Source: Sphingomonas sp. Leaf230
GTDB lineage: Bacteria > Pseudomonadota > Alphaproteobacteria > Sphingomonadales > Sphingomonadaceae
Assembly: GCF_001421745.1 (NCBI RefSeq)
Contig: NZ_LMKW01000009.1
Span: forward strand, 554,322-618,321
Direction of reading: 5' to 3'
DNA: 64,000 bases
Shown in pieces: positions 17,592-24,703 of the stretch (position 1 is its first letter; the number at the start of each line of letters is the position of its first letter). Position numbers and translations under genes: made by a program. The notes below the pieces were generated by a model. The model was not told the DNA's origin. It was given only the letters and a program-made list of their open reading frames with translations, and did no database searches.

Positions 17592-17936
17592 ATGCCCCAC
17601 GCCAGCAACATCGTTCTCTGCGATGGACCCGACAGCCCCCACGCGTTCGACGTCGTGCCGCTTCAGCCGCGTAATGGCAGCCTGGATGCCATGTGCCCGG
17701 TCTGCAAGGGCCGCGGGCAATGGAATACCGAGATCGATCTCGTCAGTTTCCGATGCAAGCGAATGGCATGCGACCGGTGCCACGGCGCTGGCTGGGTCGA
17801 GACAGGTACCGATCCGATCGGCCTGCCTGACATTGAAGTTTCGCCGGAAGGGTATCCCCGTTGGACGATCCGCTTCGAACCCAGCGACACGAAGGTGGAG
17901 GTTGATCCGGCCCAACCTGGTCTGGCCAAAACCTGA
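17592..17936 (+). CDS. Hypothetical protein with DnaJ-like zinc-binding cysteines
   Basis: A 114-residue protein with two Cys pairs of the type CPVCKGRGQW (35-38 region) and CDRCHGAGWV, resembling half of a DnaJ central zinc finger. The rest has SPEGYPRWTIRFEP near the end. A zinc-binding role in RNA or protein contact is possible; no known family assigned. ATG 17592 has AAGAAG upstream. It is convergent with the SRAP gene. Confidence 0.6.
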   Translation: MPHASNIVLCDGPDSPHAFDVVPLQPRNGSLDAMCPVCKGRGQWNTEIDLVSFRCKRMACDRCHGAGWVETGTDPIGLPDIEVSPEGYPRWTIRFEPSDTKVEVDPAQPGLAKT

Positions 17937-17956
17937 ACGGGCAAAGGTGACCGTGC

Positions 17957-18616
17957 TTAGATCAGCCGAGGCGTCACCGTGCGCGTCGGGAATACCGGCC
18001 CCCGCACCGTCATCTGATCCGCCGGGTATGGTCGCTGCAACGCTAGCACGTCGTCATAACTACCGGTCAGCCACCGATCGTGATCGTCCGGCCGCAGGAT
18101 CGTGATCATCGCCTTGGGATGTATCGGCGCCACCAACTCGTTCGCATCGCAGGTGACCATCGCGAAGTAGCGTTGATCAGCGACCTGTCGCCAGAAACCG
18201 GCGATTGCGAAGACAGGCTGGTCGGTCACCCCGAACCACATCTCCCCCTTGATCGGCTTCTTGCCGTCGCCGAGGTCGGTGGGTTCGCGCGACCACTCGC
18301 AGAACTCCGTCAGCGGGATCAGGCAGCGGTTCACCGGGTCGGTGACGAGCGAGCGCCATTGCGGGAGATGCAGCGTGCGCACGTTGGTCTGCGCAACTTT
18401 GCGGCCGGCCTGTTTCGCCTGCCCCGCCAGGACGTCCCATTCCATAACGTCGAGCCCGCGGCGGTCACCTTCGTTCCGCACGACATACGCCCGACCGAAC
18501 GGGCGCAGTTCCTTCGGATCGAACCGATTGTCCATCGGCTTATCGGCAAGCCATTCTGCACCGAAACGTTCGGTGATGGTTTCCGGTTCGCCGTCGAACC
18601 TTGCTCGATTGCACAT
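17957..18616 (-). CDS. SRAP domain protein (YedK/HMCES-like)
   Basis: A 219-residue SOS response-associated peptidase-family protein that shields abasic sites in single-stranded DNA by a covalent link through Cys2. It begins MCN, so C2 is exposed after Met removal. NRCLIPLTEFCEW gives the conserved Glu and PIHPKAMITIL the conserved His region. The start is ATG 18616, which overlaps the stop of a 43-aa gene (TAATG); an in-frame extension to 18730 lacks the needed MCN start and is rejected. Functional link with UmuD/UmuC: both tolerate DNA damage. Confidence 0.93.
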   Translation of the reverse strand: MCNRARFDGEPETITERFGAEWLADKPMDNRFDPKELRPFGRAYVVRNEGDRRGLDVMEWDVLAGQAKQAGRKVAQTNVRTLHLPQWRSLVTDPVNRCLIPLTEFCEWSREPTDLGDGKKPIKGEMWFGVTDQPVFAIAGFWRQVADQRYFAMVTCDANELVAPIHPKAMITILRPDDHDRWLTGSYDDVLALQRPYPADQMTVRGPVFPTRTVTPRLI

Positions 18617-18747
18617 TACAGGTTCATCCGACCGACAAGCGCGCCGATCGCGATCACGGAGACAATGATCGCCCAGCCCTCCCAGGTTCGGGGAGACCAG
18701 CCGATGCCCACGACCTTGGGCTGAAACCATTCGCGGGGGTGGTTCAT
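18616..18747 (-). CDS. 43-aa single-span membrane protein coupled to SRAP
   Basis: A very short gene: ATG at 18747 and TAA at 18618-18616, the last base shared with the SRAP ATG (TAATG). The product opens MNHPREWFQPKVVGIGWSPR, then TWEGW and a hydrophobic segment of about 17 residues (AIIVSVIAIGALVG), ending RMNL. The WFxPKxxGxGxxPxxWxGW pattern resembles tiny membrane proteins seen in sphingomonads. Function unknown. The overlap makes translational coupling with SRAP likely. Confidence 0.6.
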   Translation of the reverse strand: MNHPREWFQPKVVGIGWSPRTWEGWAIIVSVIAIGALVGRMNL

Positions 18748-18805
18748 GACGGCTCCATATGATGGGCGTTCCTCAATCATGGGAACAGGCGCTCGCTCTC
18801 GAAAG

Positions 18806-18985
18806 TCAGGTAAAATCTCTCTTGCTCACGGCAACGCCCCAGTTCGATGCCGCCCGGTTCGCCGACGTGCTGGTCACACTCCAGATCTTTCCAGCATACT
18901 CGCCCGTCGCCTTCCACCGCCCCGGTTCAATTTCCTGGACGTACACTTCTATGCGTAGCCCATGGACCGACACCTGCCGCTTCAT
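18806..18985 (-). CDS. Small hypothetical protein
   Basis: A 59-residue protein starting MKRQVSVHGLRIEVYVQEIE, with alternating strands and WKATGEYAGKIW, then ANRAASNW. The beta-strand-rich start and C-terminal helix resemble small HicB-like or double-stranded-RNA-binding-like folds, but this is only a shape resemblance. A longer frame begins at 19078; ATG 18985 is chosen because similarity-like composition begins there. Lies downstream of the four tandem hairpins on the same strand. Confidence 0.45.
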   Translation of the reverse strand: MKRQVSVHGLRIEVYVQEIEPGRWKATGEYAGKIWSVTSTSANRAASNWGVAVSKRDFT

Positions 18986-19096
18986 GAATCGCTCCCACCT
19001 CCGCCGGATTTGATCATTCGGCCACGGGTAGCCTCCAGATTGGCGATTGTCTCCGGTCACGTACTTCGAAACCGCCACTGACGATGCCGTCGGTAA

Positions 19097-19510
19097 CGGC
19101 TCGACCTGACAAGGGAGAGAGGGCGAGCCGGCCAGTCACTTTCCGGGCACCTGGCTGAACGGAAACGAAAAGCATGCGTGAGGTTCGCTGGTAAACGGCT
19201 CGTCCTTGGCGGAATCCAAGGACGAGCCGACCAGGGTATGTTGGGGTTACACTGGCCGGATAGATACGCGCCTACGAGCGGGTTCGCTTCACATAGTAAG
19301 GAACGCACAATCATACCGGGTTTGCGTGGAGCACTGGCGCGCCGTCGTTCAGTTAAAAAACGGCCCGCCCAAAGGTCACAAAGAGCGAGTCGGCCGGAAC
19401 GTGCATTTGGGAGGATCCATCCCGGCGATCCAGATACGAACTCACAAGAGCTACGGTTTCACCATAATAACGGCCCGCCTCAAGCGCCCGTGTAAACGCG
19501 AGGCGGGCCG
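19097..19510 (-). repeat. Four tandem terminator-like hairpins
   Basis: Four hairpins of one style lie in a 414-bp stretch: 19097-19103/19124-19130 (7 bp), 19196-19209/19216-19229 (14 bp, 6-base loop, perfect), 19361-19396 (imperfect), 19471-19480/19501-19510 (10 bp). Read on the minus strand each runs CGGC...GCCG and is followed by T-rich sequence (six T after the third, TTATTAT after the fourth, TTTA after the second). They could end short minus-strand transcripts of about 65-130 nt. No gene is convincing between 18986 and 19706. Confidence 0.5.
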
Positions 19511-19706
19511 GCTGGTTCGGCTGGAGTAATCCGCACCAGCCATGAGCAAACCGACGAAGCGCACAAACGCCCCATCCTCGGACAAAAGAAACATGACAAG
19601 GCACCGCGGCCAGCGATCGGCGCTAAACGCCCGTCCGACAAACTAGCCCCGCCAAGACCGGACCACAGCATTAGGTTGTCGCAACGATCTGATCTATGTT
19701 CCCACA

Positions 19707-19889
19707 ATGAAGCCCAGCAAAGTTCAGCCGTACCTGGAACGTACCTTAGGTCGACCTCTGACGGTGGATGAGTTGGCCGCGATGACCGCCGCACGCGCAG
19801 CGAGCTTGGACGGGGGCAACGCGGTGCAGGCGATGCGCGCCGCAGTCCACGCCGCAGTCAGCGATCGGTTACGAGCACTAAATCCTTGA
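19707..19889 (+). CDS. Small hypothetical protein
   Basis: A 60-residue, Ala-rich helical protein (MKPSKVQPYLERTLGRPL, then TVDELAAMTAARAASLDGGNAV). No ribosome-binding site of note precedes ATG 19707. It overlaps the end of the convergent DUF6894-like gene by 32 bp, so one of the two ends may be mis-set. Weakly supported. Confidence 0.35.
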   Translation: MKPSKVQPYLERTLGRPLTVDELAAMTAARAASLDGGNAVQAMRAAVHAAVSDRLRALNP

Positions 19890-20100
19890 ACCAGGCAGTA
19901 TGCATCGTTGCGCCCCGACCGTTTAGGATTTGAATAGAGGTGGCGAAGCAAAGCTTACCGGATAAAATTTCAGCTGCCATAATTTCTCGGGCACCCGCAG
20001 TGGCCACCCGAATGGCGTCGTTTAGGTCCACTGCCAAGAATCCTTCATCGTCGGCTATCCGGGAACCCGGCTCGTTCAGATATAGGAAATATCGTTCCAT
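19858..20100 (-). CDS. DUF6894-like small protein
   Basis: An 80-residue protein resembling the DUF6894 family of alphaproteobacteria: MERYFLYLNEPGSRIADDEG, then DLNDAIRVATAGAREIMAAEI and a strand pair. Function is unknown; the family is common in Sphingomonas and Methylobacterium. ATG 20100 is chosen because the family motif starts there; a longer frame to 20166 adds an unrelated stretch. Confidence 0.65.
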   Translation of the reverse strand: MERYFLYLNEPGSRIADDEGFLAVDLNDAIRVATAGAREIMAAEILSGKLCFATSIQILNGRGATMHTAWFKDLVLVTDR

Positions 20101-20302
20101 CTCGTCCGTATGAGGAATCGAGCCGCCGACGTCCTGAACCGGTGATAGGATAAGCAGGAATAACACCGGTCAACCCAAGCGTCTGAATAGCCCTCCATCG
20201 ATCCGAAATGCACTCCCATCGGGCGTCGGAACGCAGCCGTTGACGAGCGGACTAGGACGACGCAGTTTCGAGCTGCCCGGTCCTCGGGCAGGAGAATACC
20301 AG

Positions 20303-20491
20303 ATGCGTAAACTGCTGTTCGCTGCCGCTTCGCTATCCCTACTCGTCGGGGCGCCCTCGATGGCTGCGCCGTGCAAGGACGCTAAGGGGCGCTTCACCAA
20401 ATGCCCGAAGGCGCCGGTCAAGACGGTTCGGTGCAAAAGCGCGAATGGCAAGTTCGCGAAGTGCGGCACGGCCGGCGCTAAGCCCATCTGA
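20303..20491 (+). CDS. Small secreted Cys/Lys-rich protein
   Basis: A 62-residue protein with a clear signal peptide (MRKLLFAAASLSLLVGAPSM, cleavage likely after AA). The mature part is two copies of the motif CKxAxGxFxKC (CKDAKGRFTKC and CKSANGKFAKC), each with two Cys, joined by a PKAPVKTVR linker. Exported, probably periplasmic, and perhaps disulfide-bonded. GGAGA lies eight bases before ATG 20303. A strong bidirectional hairpin follows. Confidence 0.7.
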   Translation: MRKLLFAAASLSLLVGAPSMAAPCKDAKGRFTKCPKAPVKTVRCKSANGKFAKCGTAGAKPI

Positions 20492-20494
20492 ACA

Positions 20495-20526
20495 AACCGG
20501 CGCGGGCATATCGACCCGCGCCGGTT
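20495..20526. terminator. Bidirectional hairpin between convergent genes
   Basis: Arms 20495-20506 and 20515-20526 form a 12-bp perfect stem (AACCGGCGCGGG) with an 8-base loop, three bases after one stop and three before the other. No strong T-run, but the placement fits a shared terminator. Confidence 0.65.
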
Positions 20527-20529
20527 CGA

Positions 20530-21129
20530 TTACTTCTTGAGGGTGACCGGCGTCGCTACCGGGACAACGGCGGCGGGAGCTACGACCATCGGCGCGGCTG
20601 TCCCAGAGAATGCAACCGACACATCCTCGTCGATGAAAGCGGTGACAGGCGTACCCAGCGGTATGTTCGCGCTGGTTCCGGTCATGAAGAACCCTGCGAT
20701 CGGGATGATAACAAGCGACCCAACAACGGCCGCGGTCCCCGTAGTGCCCTTGTCGTCCAGTTGCCCCGACATCCGAATCTGTCGGCCGTTGGCACGAACA
20801 TAGAGCACACGACCGTTGATACGGCCCGACTTGCCCCACATGCCCTTATTGCGGACCTCCGTGACTTCGCCGGTCGCAGGACTGCCAGCCGGTATCACCA
20901 CGTTGCCGTCGATCATCACGTTCTCAGCCGTCTCAAGCTGGAAACGCTGCCCGACCTTCAGTTTCTTGCCCAGCGTGGTTAGCGGTTCGCTCATCTTAAG
21001 CGGAACCGAGGTGCCAGCGCGTAACGTACCAGAGGTCGTCGCTGCGGTCGTCACCGGCGCTGTCTGCGCCTGAAGCGCAGGCGCAGACATGGTAAGCGCG
21101 CACGCGAACGCGCCAACTGTAAATTTCAT
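20530..21129 (-). CDS. Exported hypothetical protein
   Basis: A 199-residue protein with a signal peptide (MKFTVGAFACALTMSAPALQ, cleavage likely after AQA). The mature part has LRAGTSVPLKMSEPLTT, a repeated strand pattern including VMIDGNVVIPAGSPATGEV and GRVLYVRANGRQIRMSG, a hydrophobic Gly/Ala stretch (GTAAVVGSLVIIPIAGFF) and a Val/Pro/Ala-rich tail. The VVIPAGSPATGEV element resembles the beta-barrel of VirB10/TrbI-type or pilus-like proteins, but no family is assigned. A strong AGGAGGGG precedes ATG 21129. The IS copy lies upstream of its promoter region. Confidence 0.65.
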   Translation of the reverse strand: MKFTVGAFACALTMSAPALQAQTAPVTTAATTSGTLRAGTSVPLKMSEPLTTLGKKLKVGQRFQLETAENVMIDGNVVIPAGSPATGEVTEVRNKGMWGKSGRINGRVLYVRANGRQIRMSGQLDDKGTTGTAAVVGSLVIIPIAGFFMTGTSANIPLGTPVTAFIDEDVSVAFSGTAAPMVVAPAAVVPVATPVTLKK

Positions 21130-21304
21130 TTAAATAACCCCTCCTGATTCGGCCTCCCCAGGCCGATAATCAAACCGAAGTCTTTCTAATCTAACGGGTC
21201 AATCAAAACTCGAACCGATTTGATACTTTGTATTTAAACGACACATTCCCCACGAACATAGATCAAGTATTGAGCAGCCCCCACCGGATGGTCCAGGTAG
21301 ATAG

Positions 21305-22210
21305 TTAGTGCATTGTCGCCTCCGCGGCCATTGCCGGGCGTAGGTGGAGCGAAGCGGAGCCGGAGGCCGGCAATGGCGGGGTCGCCGCTGCTGGCGCCGG
21401 AGGTCGATAGCCCAGGCTGCTGTGTGGTCGGACGGTGTTATAGTGACGCCGCCACGCCTCGATCAGCACCCTTGCCTCGGCGAGGCTGTAGAAGATCTCG
21501 CCGTTGAGTAGCTCGTCGCGAAGCGAACCGTTGAAGCTCTCGTTATAGCCGTTCTCCCATGGCGAGCCCGGCGCGATGTACAGCGTCTTCACGCCGACCT
21601 GGCCGAGCCATTTCTGGACCGCGGTAGCGATGAACTCGCTGCCATTGTCCGACCTGATATGCGCTGGCGGACCTCGCGCGATGAACAGTTCGGCAAGCGC
21701 CGCCAGCACGTCTTCGTGTTTCAACTGACGTGCGACGGTCAGCGCCAGGCACTCCCTGCTGGCCTCGTCGATGATCGTGAGGATCCGGAACTTGCGCCCG
21801 TCGTGCGTTCGCGCTTCGACAAAGTCGTACGCCCAGACATGCCCCGGATACTCCGGCCGCAGCCGGATGCACGAGCCGTCGCTCAACCACAGCCGGCCAC
21901 GCTTGGGTTGCTTCTGTGGCACCTTCAGCCCCTCACGCCGCCAGATGCGTTCGACACGCTTATGATTCACCGACCATCCCGCGGCATGCAGCAGTGCGGT
22001 CACCCGACGATAACCGTAGCGTCCATACTGCCCGGCCAGTGCAACGATGTCCTCAGTCAGCGCCTGTTCGTCATCTGCCCCACACGGCACCTTGCGCTGC
22101 GTCGACCGATGCTGCCCGAGCACGCGACACACCCGTCGCTCGGATACGTCCAGCACCTCTTTCACTTGGTCAATGCAGCGTCGGCGCCGCGCGGGGCTTA
22201 GAAGTTTCCC
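21305..22210 (-). CDS. IS3-family transposase OrfB (DDE integrase core)
   Basis: About 301 codons carrying the retroviral-integrase-type catalytic domain: first Asp in [11 protein letters not shown], second in IRSDNGSEF, Glu in [16 protein letters not shown]. The N-terminal part ([24 protein letters not shown]) is the usual HTH_21-like unit. It has no start of its own at the overlap; it is produced as an OrfAB fusion by a -1 shift on the heptamer G GGA AAC (22210-22204 on this strand), which joins orfA's zero frame to GGG AAA CTT. Carries out cutting and joining of the IS ends. Confidence 0.9.
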   Translation of the reverse strand, partial: GKLLSPARRRRCIDQVKEVLDVSERRVCRVLGQHRSTQRKVPCGADDEQALTEDIVALAGQYGRYGYRRVTALLHAAGWSVNHKRVERIWRREGLKVPQKQPKRGRLWLSDGSCIRLRPEYPGHVWAYDFVEARTHDGRKFRILTIIDEASRECLALTVARQLKHEDVLAALAELFIARGPPAHIRSDNGSEFIATAVQKWLGQVGVKTLYIAPGSPWENGYNESFNGSLRDELLNGEIFYSLAEARVLIEAWRRHYNTVRPHSSLGYRPPAPAAATPPLPASGSASLHLRPAMAAEATMH

Positions 22211-22476
22211 CGTGCCGCCTCCTGCAGGATCAGCTTGTCCAGTGTCAGGTCGGAGATCGCACGCCGCAGCCGCAGGTTCTCCTTCTCCAGATCCTTCATC
22301 CGACGAGCCTGATCCGTCTTCAGGCCACCATATTCCTTGCGCCAACGGTAGTAGGTTTGCTCGCTGACCGCGATCCGCCGACACGCCTCGGCGGTCGTCC
22401 CGCCCTGGCCCAGGACGATCTCAACTTCACGCAGCTTCCCAATGATCTCTTCCGGCTTGTGCTTCTTGGCAGGCAT
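22198..22476 (-). CDS. IS3-family transposase OrfA
   Basis: A 92-residue DNA-binding protein: an HTH_8/HTH_Tnp_1 fold ([40 protein letters not shown]) and a leucine-rich helix ([20 protein letters not shown]) for dimer contact. It overlaps OrfB and contains the slippery heptamer near its end. Binds the IS ends and regulates transposition. Confidence 0.92.
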   Translation of the reverse strand: MPAKKHKPEEIIGKLREVEIVLGQGGTTAEACRRIAVSEQTYYRWRKEYGGLKTDQARRMKDLEKENLRLRRAISDLTLDKLILQEAARGNF

Positions 22477-22629
22477 TCGTCGTCCCTTCCTTGATCCAGA
22501 CTCTCATAGTCGGTGGACCACTCAGAAGGGGGCAGCTCAGTATGCTCGCACCGCGGAGCGCGACGGAACAAATCACCCCGCACAGAATTTTAGTCTGCCT
22601 AGTTCAGAACGAACGACAGGGGATCGAAA

Positions 22630-22899
22630 ATGAAGAAGGCATTCGTTATCGCAATGGCAGCCGGGCTTGTCTCGCTGTCGGCATGCAACTCCAGCCCACG
22701 CGAGCAGGCAGCCGATAACATCGAGTCCAACACCGAGGCTGTCGCGGATAACCTGGAAGACGCTGCGGACAACGTGAGCAACGACGCGGCCGAAGCGCGC
22801 CTCGAGAACAAGGCTGATGCCGTCCGTGCAACCGGTCAGAACCAAGCTGACGATATGCGGACGAACGATCCCGACACGAACCTGTCGAACGGTATCTAG
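22630..22899 (+). CDS. Small lipoprotein
   Basis: An 89-residue protein with a lipoprotein signal (MKKAFVIAMAAGLVSLSAC), Cys19 being the lipid site. The mature part is an acidic, Asn/Asp/Ala-rich amphipathic helix with a repeated pattern (ADNIESNTEAVADNLEDAAD, NVSNDAAEARLENKAD). Such small coiled lipoproteins are common in sphingomonads; function unknown. A Shine-Dalgarno-like AGGGGA precedes it, and a strong terminator follows 45 bases after the stop. It is the first gene beyond the IS. Confidence 0.75.
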   Translation: MKKAFVIAMAAGLVSLSACNSSPREQAADNIESNTEAVADNLEDAADNVSNDAAEARLENKADAVRATGQNQADDMRTNDPDTNLSNGI

Positions 22900-22944
22900 T
22901 TTCACGAGACAGAACGAGCCGCTCCCAAGCACAGCTCGAACTGG

Positions 22945-22976
22945 AAGGGCGCCCGAGGAAACTTGGGCGCCCTTTT
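22945..22976 (+). terminator. Rho-independent terminator after the lipoprotein
   Basis: AAGGGCGCCC (22945-22954) pairs exactly with GGGCGCCCTT (22965-22974), with a 10-base loop and TT following, ending TTTTCG. It also lies at the end of the convergent minus-strand gene at 23023. Confidence 0.8.
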
Positions 22977-23022
22977 CGTATGATCGCCTGCGGTGGAGTG
23001 ACGCCGCAGGCGATCAACTGGT

Positions 23023-23340
23023 TCAGGCGAACTCGGTCTGCTCTTGCGAGAACAGCGAGAGTTCGGCCGTCGAAGGCTCTTCCGCGGGGGGATACTGGCC
23101 TTGGAGCAGTTCCTGCCGCTCGGCCGCCGAAACCGGCACGAACAGCGAACCAGGTACCGCGGTATTTTGTGCGCCATAGGTGATCAAATTGATCGCCTTC
23201 AGCGGAACAATACCTGGTTCCTGCGTCACGGGATCGGGCAACGCGCCGCTCGGTGAAAAGTTGGTTTTGCCATCGGGGAGGCGCCGGCGATCGATTTCGC
23301 GAGTGTTTTCGCCGGTGAGGATTGGTTTGGCGTTGGCCAT
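23023..23340 (-). CDS. Hypothetical protein
   Basis: A 105-residue protein beginning MANAKPILTGENTREIDRRR, with a central FSPSGALPDPVTQEPGIVPL and an acidic end (AEEPSTAELSLFSQEQTEFA). It has no transmembrane segment or recognised motif. ATG 23340 is chosen over an in-frame upstream start (23400) because the N-terminus there has no ribosome site. Unknown function. Confidence 0.5.
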   Translation of the reverse strand: MANAKPILTGENTREIDRRRLPDGKTNFSPSGALPDPVTQEPGIVPLKAINLITYGAQNTAVPGSLFVPVSAAERQELLQGQYPPAEEPSTAELSLFSQEQTEFA

Positions 23341-23481
23341 GATATGTATCTCCGAAGGTTGCACCGCATCCAGCGAATGTGCGGACCAGTGCGGAGACAC
23401 CGATCCGCACGTTCGCGGGACGACTCGTAATACCTTACGGCTACCAGATACTGAAATTTCCGTGAGCTAGACTCGGCGGCA

Positions 23482-23745
23482 TCATTTCAGAAGCGCATCG
23501 AACTCACTATCAATTTCAACTTCCAGTTCGGTACGTCGATCCGGCGCCTGATCCTGCTGCCAACGTTTAACGTCGTTCGACAGCCAAAATCGCCTCTTGT
23601 CGGTAAACTGGTAGCTGTATGAGCGGGGGAACCTACCGGTTTTCATTAATTCATACAAAGTCGTCTTGGACAGGCCCGTAACTTCCTGGACGCGTGTTAA
23701 GGGCCAGAACTCGGTATGCGCGATGGTTCCCGCCTCGACTATCAT
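23482..23745 (-). CDS. AlpA-family regulator (second copy)
   Basis: An 87-residue helix-turn-helix protein: FWPLTRVQEVTGLSKTTLYE is the HTH, then LMKTGRFPRSYSY and a helix bound for RFWLSNDVKRWQQD. Differs from the one at 1957, so the island carries two AlpA-like proteins. Start ATG 23745 overlaps the upstream gene's stop by four bases. It may switch the tape measure unit or excision genes; that is inference. Confidence 0.8.
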   Translation of the reverse strand: MIVEAGTIAHTEFWPLTRVQEVTGLSKTTLYELMKTGRFPRSYSYQFTDKRRFWLSNDVKRWQQDQAPDRRTELEVEIDSEFDALLK

Positions 23746-24005
23746 GCCAACTCTTGCACAGACCGATCTGCCAAGCGCTGAAAAAAACCGATGTGCACGG
23801 CACCCCACCTGCCAGCCTTCACCATTTCGCTAACGAGCCTCCCCAGCGCCGGGGTGCCGTCAGTGTCTGCCATTCGCTTGATGAGTGCATCAGCCATTAG
23901 GCGGCCGGTCGCGCAATCGGCGCCGTAGTCGCCAGTTTCAGCCATCTGTGCATAGCCGAGGATCTCGTCGCTCGAGATTGCATTTCCGTTATTTTCGTTG
24001 GTCAT
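23742..24005 (-). CDS. Hypothetical protein upstream of AlpA-2
   Basis: An 87-residue, mainly helical protein (EILGYAQMAETGDYGADCAT, then GRLMADALIKRMADTDGTPA). GAGGA lies upstream of ATG 24005 and its stop overlaps the AlpA start. No family recognised. Divergent from the tape measure operon across 365 bp. Confidence 0.5.
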   Translation of the reverse strand: MTNENNGNAISSDEILGYAQMAETGDYGADCATGRLMADALIKRMADTDGTPALGRLVSEMVKAGRWGAVHIGFFQRLADRSVQELA

Positions 24006-24370
24006 GAGTATAGTCCTCTAAAATCTACACCCAGCCCCCACTTTCAGAATGGTAGCCGGACAGTGACAAGCTGAAAATCGCGTAGAGGACACGACTGGCT
24101 AGAAGCCCTCATCACCGCCCGACCGCAATCTATTTGCACAGGTTTAGGTGATGTGTCCACTACCTGATCTTATCAAGCATGGTCGAACCGAATCAGTTTC
24201 GACACCTCATGTTTAGGACTTTCGATCTGATTAAATCAATACAAATCGTTAATGTCACTTGATAATCTTCTTTCAACTACAAGTTGAAAGTGGCGCTCCG
24301 CCCCTTGGAAATTATTCGACATGACCGAGTCATGTTAGTTTGTAGACTCCTTTTTGGAGTGAACAAAGAC
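24006..24370. promoter_or_regulatory. AT-rich intergenic region between the AlpA-2 pair and the tape measure unit
   Basis: 365 bp without a convincing gene and clearly lower in G+C than its flanks. It holds the control region for the divergent AlpA-2 unit and the 24371 unit. Repeats such as TTTCGA near AATCAG/CTGATT pairs are visible around 24185-24235. No defined operator can be named. GGAG lies 12 bases before ATG 24371. Confidence 0.5.
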
Positions 24371-24703
24371 ATGGATACCATACTATCGCTTGAGCAGCTT
24401 GCGCAAATCATCGAACGCAACCCAACGGCACTCGCAGTTGTGGCGAACATGCCACGCATCGAAATCGACGATGTTGCGTATGCGTGCTCGCAGATGGCGA
24501 CCGATATGGCCGTGGCACGCGACTTGGTCGCAACCAGTAGCGGACGCCTCATCGAGGATGTTCCGGGAGGCTGGCTAACGATCATCCGGGCAACAATAAT
24601 TACTGGCCTGACAATCGAAGCTCATAGCCCACAGAGTATCGCAGGTGTCCTGCTTTCCGCGGTTGCGCCAGGGTTCGGTAACGAAGCAGGCAGCATCCAA
24701 TGA
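24371..24703 (+). CDS. Small protein translationally coupled to the tape measure gene
   Basis: A 110-residue protein whose TGA overlaps the tape measure ATG (ATGA). Helical parts LEQLAQIIERNPTALAVVAN and IDDVAYACSQMATDMAVARD, then a Trp-containing GGWLTIIRATIITGL and a hydrophobic, Gly-rich end. Tail assembly chaperones normally lie just upstream of tape measure genes, so this is a candidate, but it shows no recognised chaperone family or frameshift arrangement. The open frame starts earlier (24284); ATG 24371 is preferred. Confidence 0.6.
   Translation: MDTILSLEQLAQIIERNPTALAVVANMPRIEIDDVAYACSQMATDMAVARDLVATSSGRLIEDVPGGWLTIIRATIITGLTIEAHSPQSIAGVLLSAVAPGFGNEAGSIQ

Larger units (their letters stand above)
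21271..22539 (-). mobile_element. IS3-family insertion sequence (IS407-like)
   Basis: A 1269-bp element with TGAGC...GCTCA ends. The left end (21271-21297) and the complement of the right end (22513-22539) share TGAGC, GCCCCC and TGGTCCA blocks as imperfect inverted repeats. It is flanked by the 4-bp direct repeat GTAT at 21267-21270 and 22540-22543, as expected for the IS407 group. Both transposase frames are intact, joined by a programmed frameshift. The intact duplication suggests a recent insertion into the intergenic space left of 22630. Confidence 0.9.

Noticed and set aside
19178..19529. Two overlapping plus-strand frames of about 105 codons
   Set aside because: They read through two hairpins, lack a ribosome site and show no family features; left as non-coding.
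19542..19646. A possible 34-residue basic peptide
   Set aside because: No ribosome-binding site at proper spacing and no recognisable pattern.
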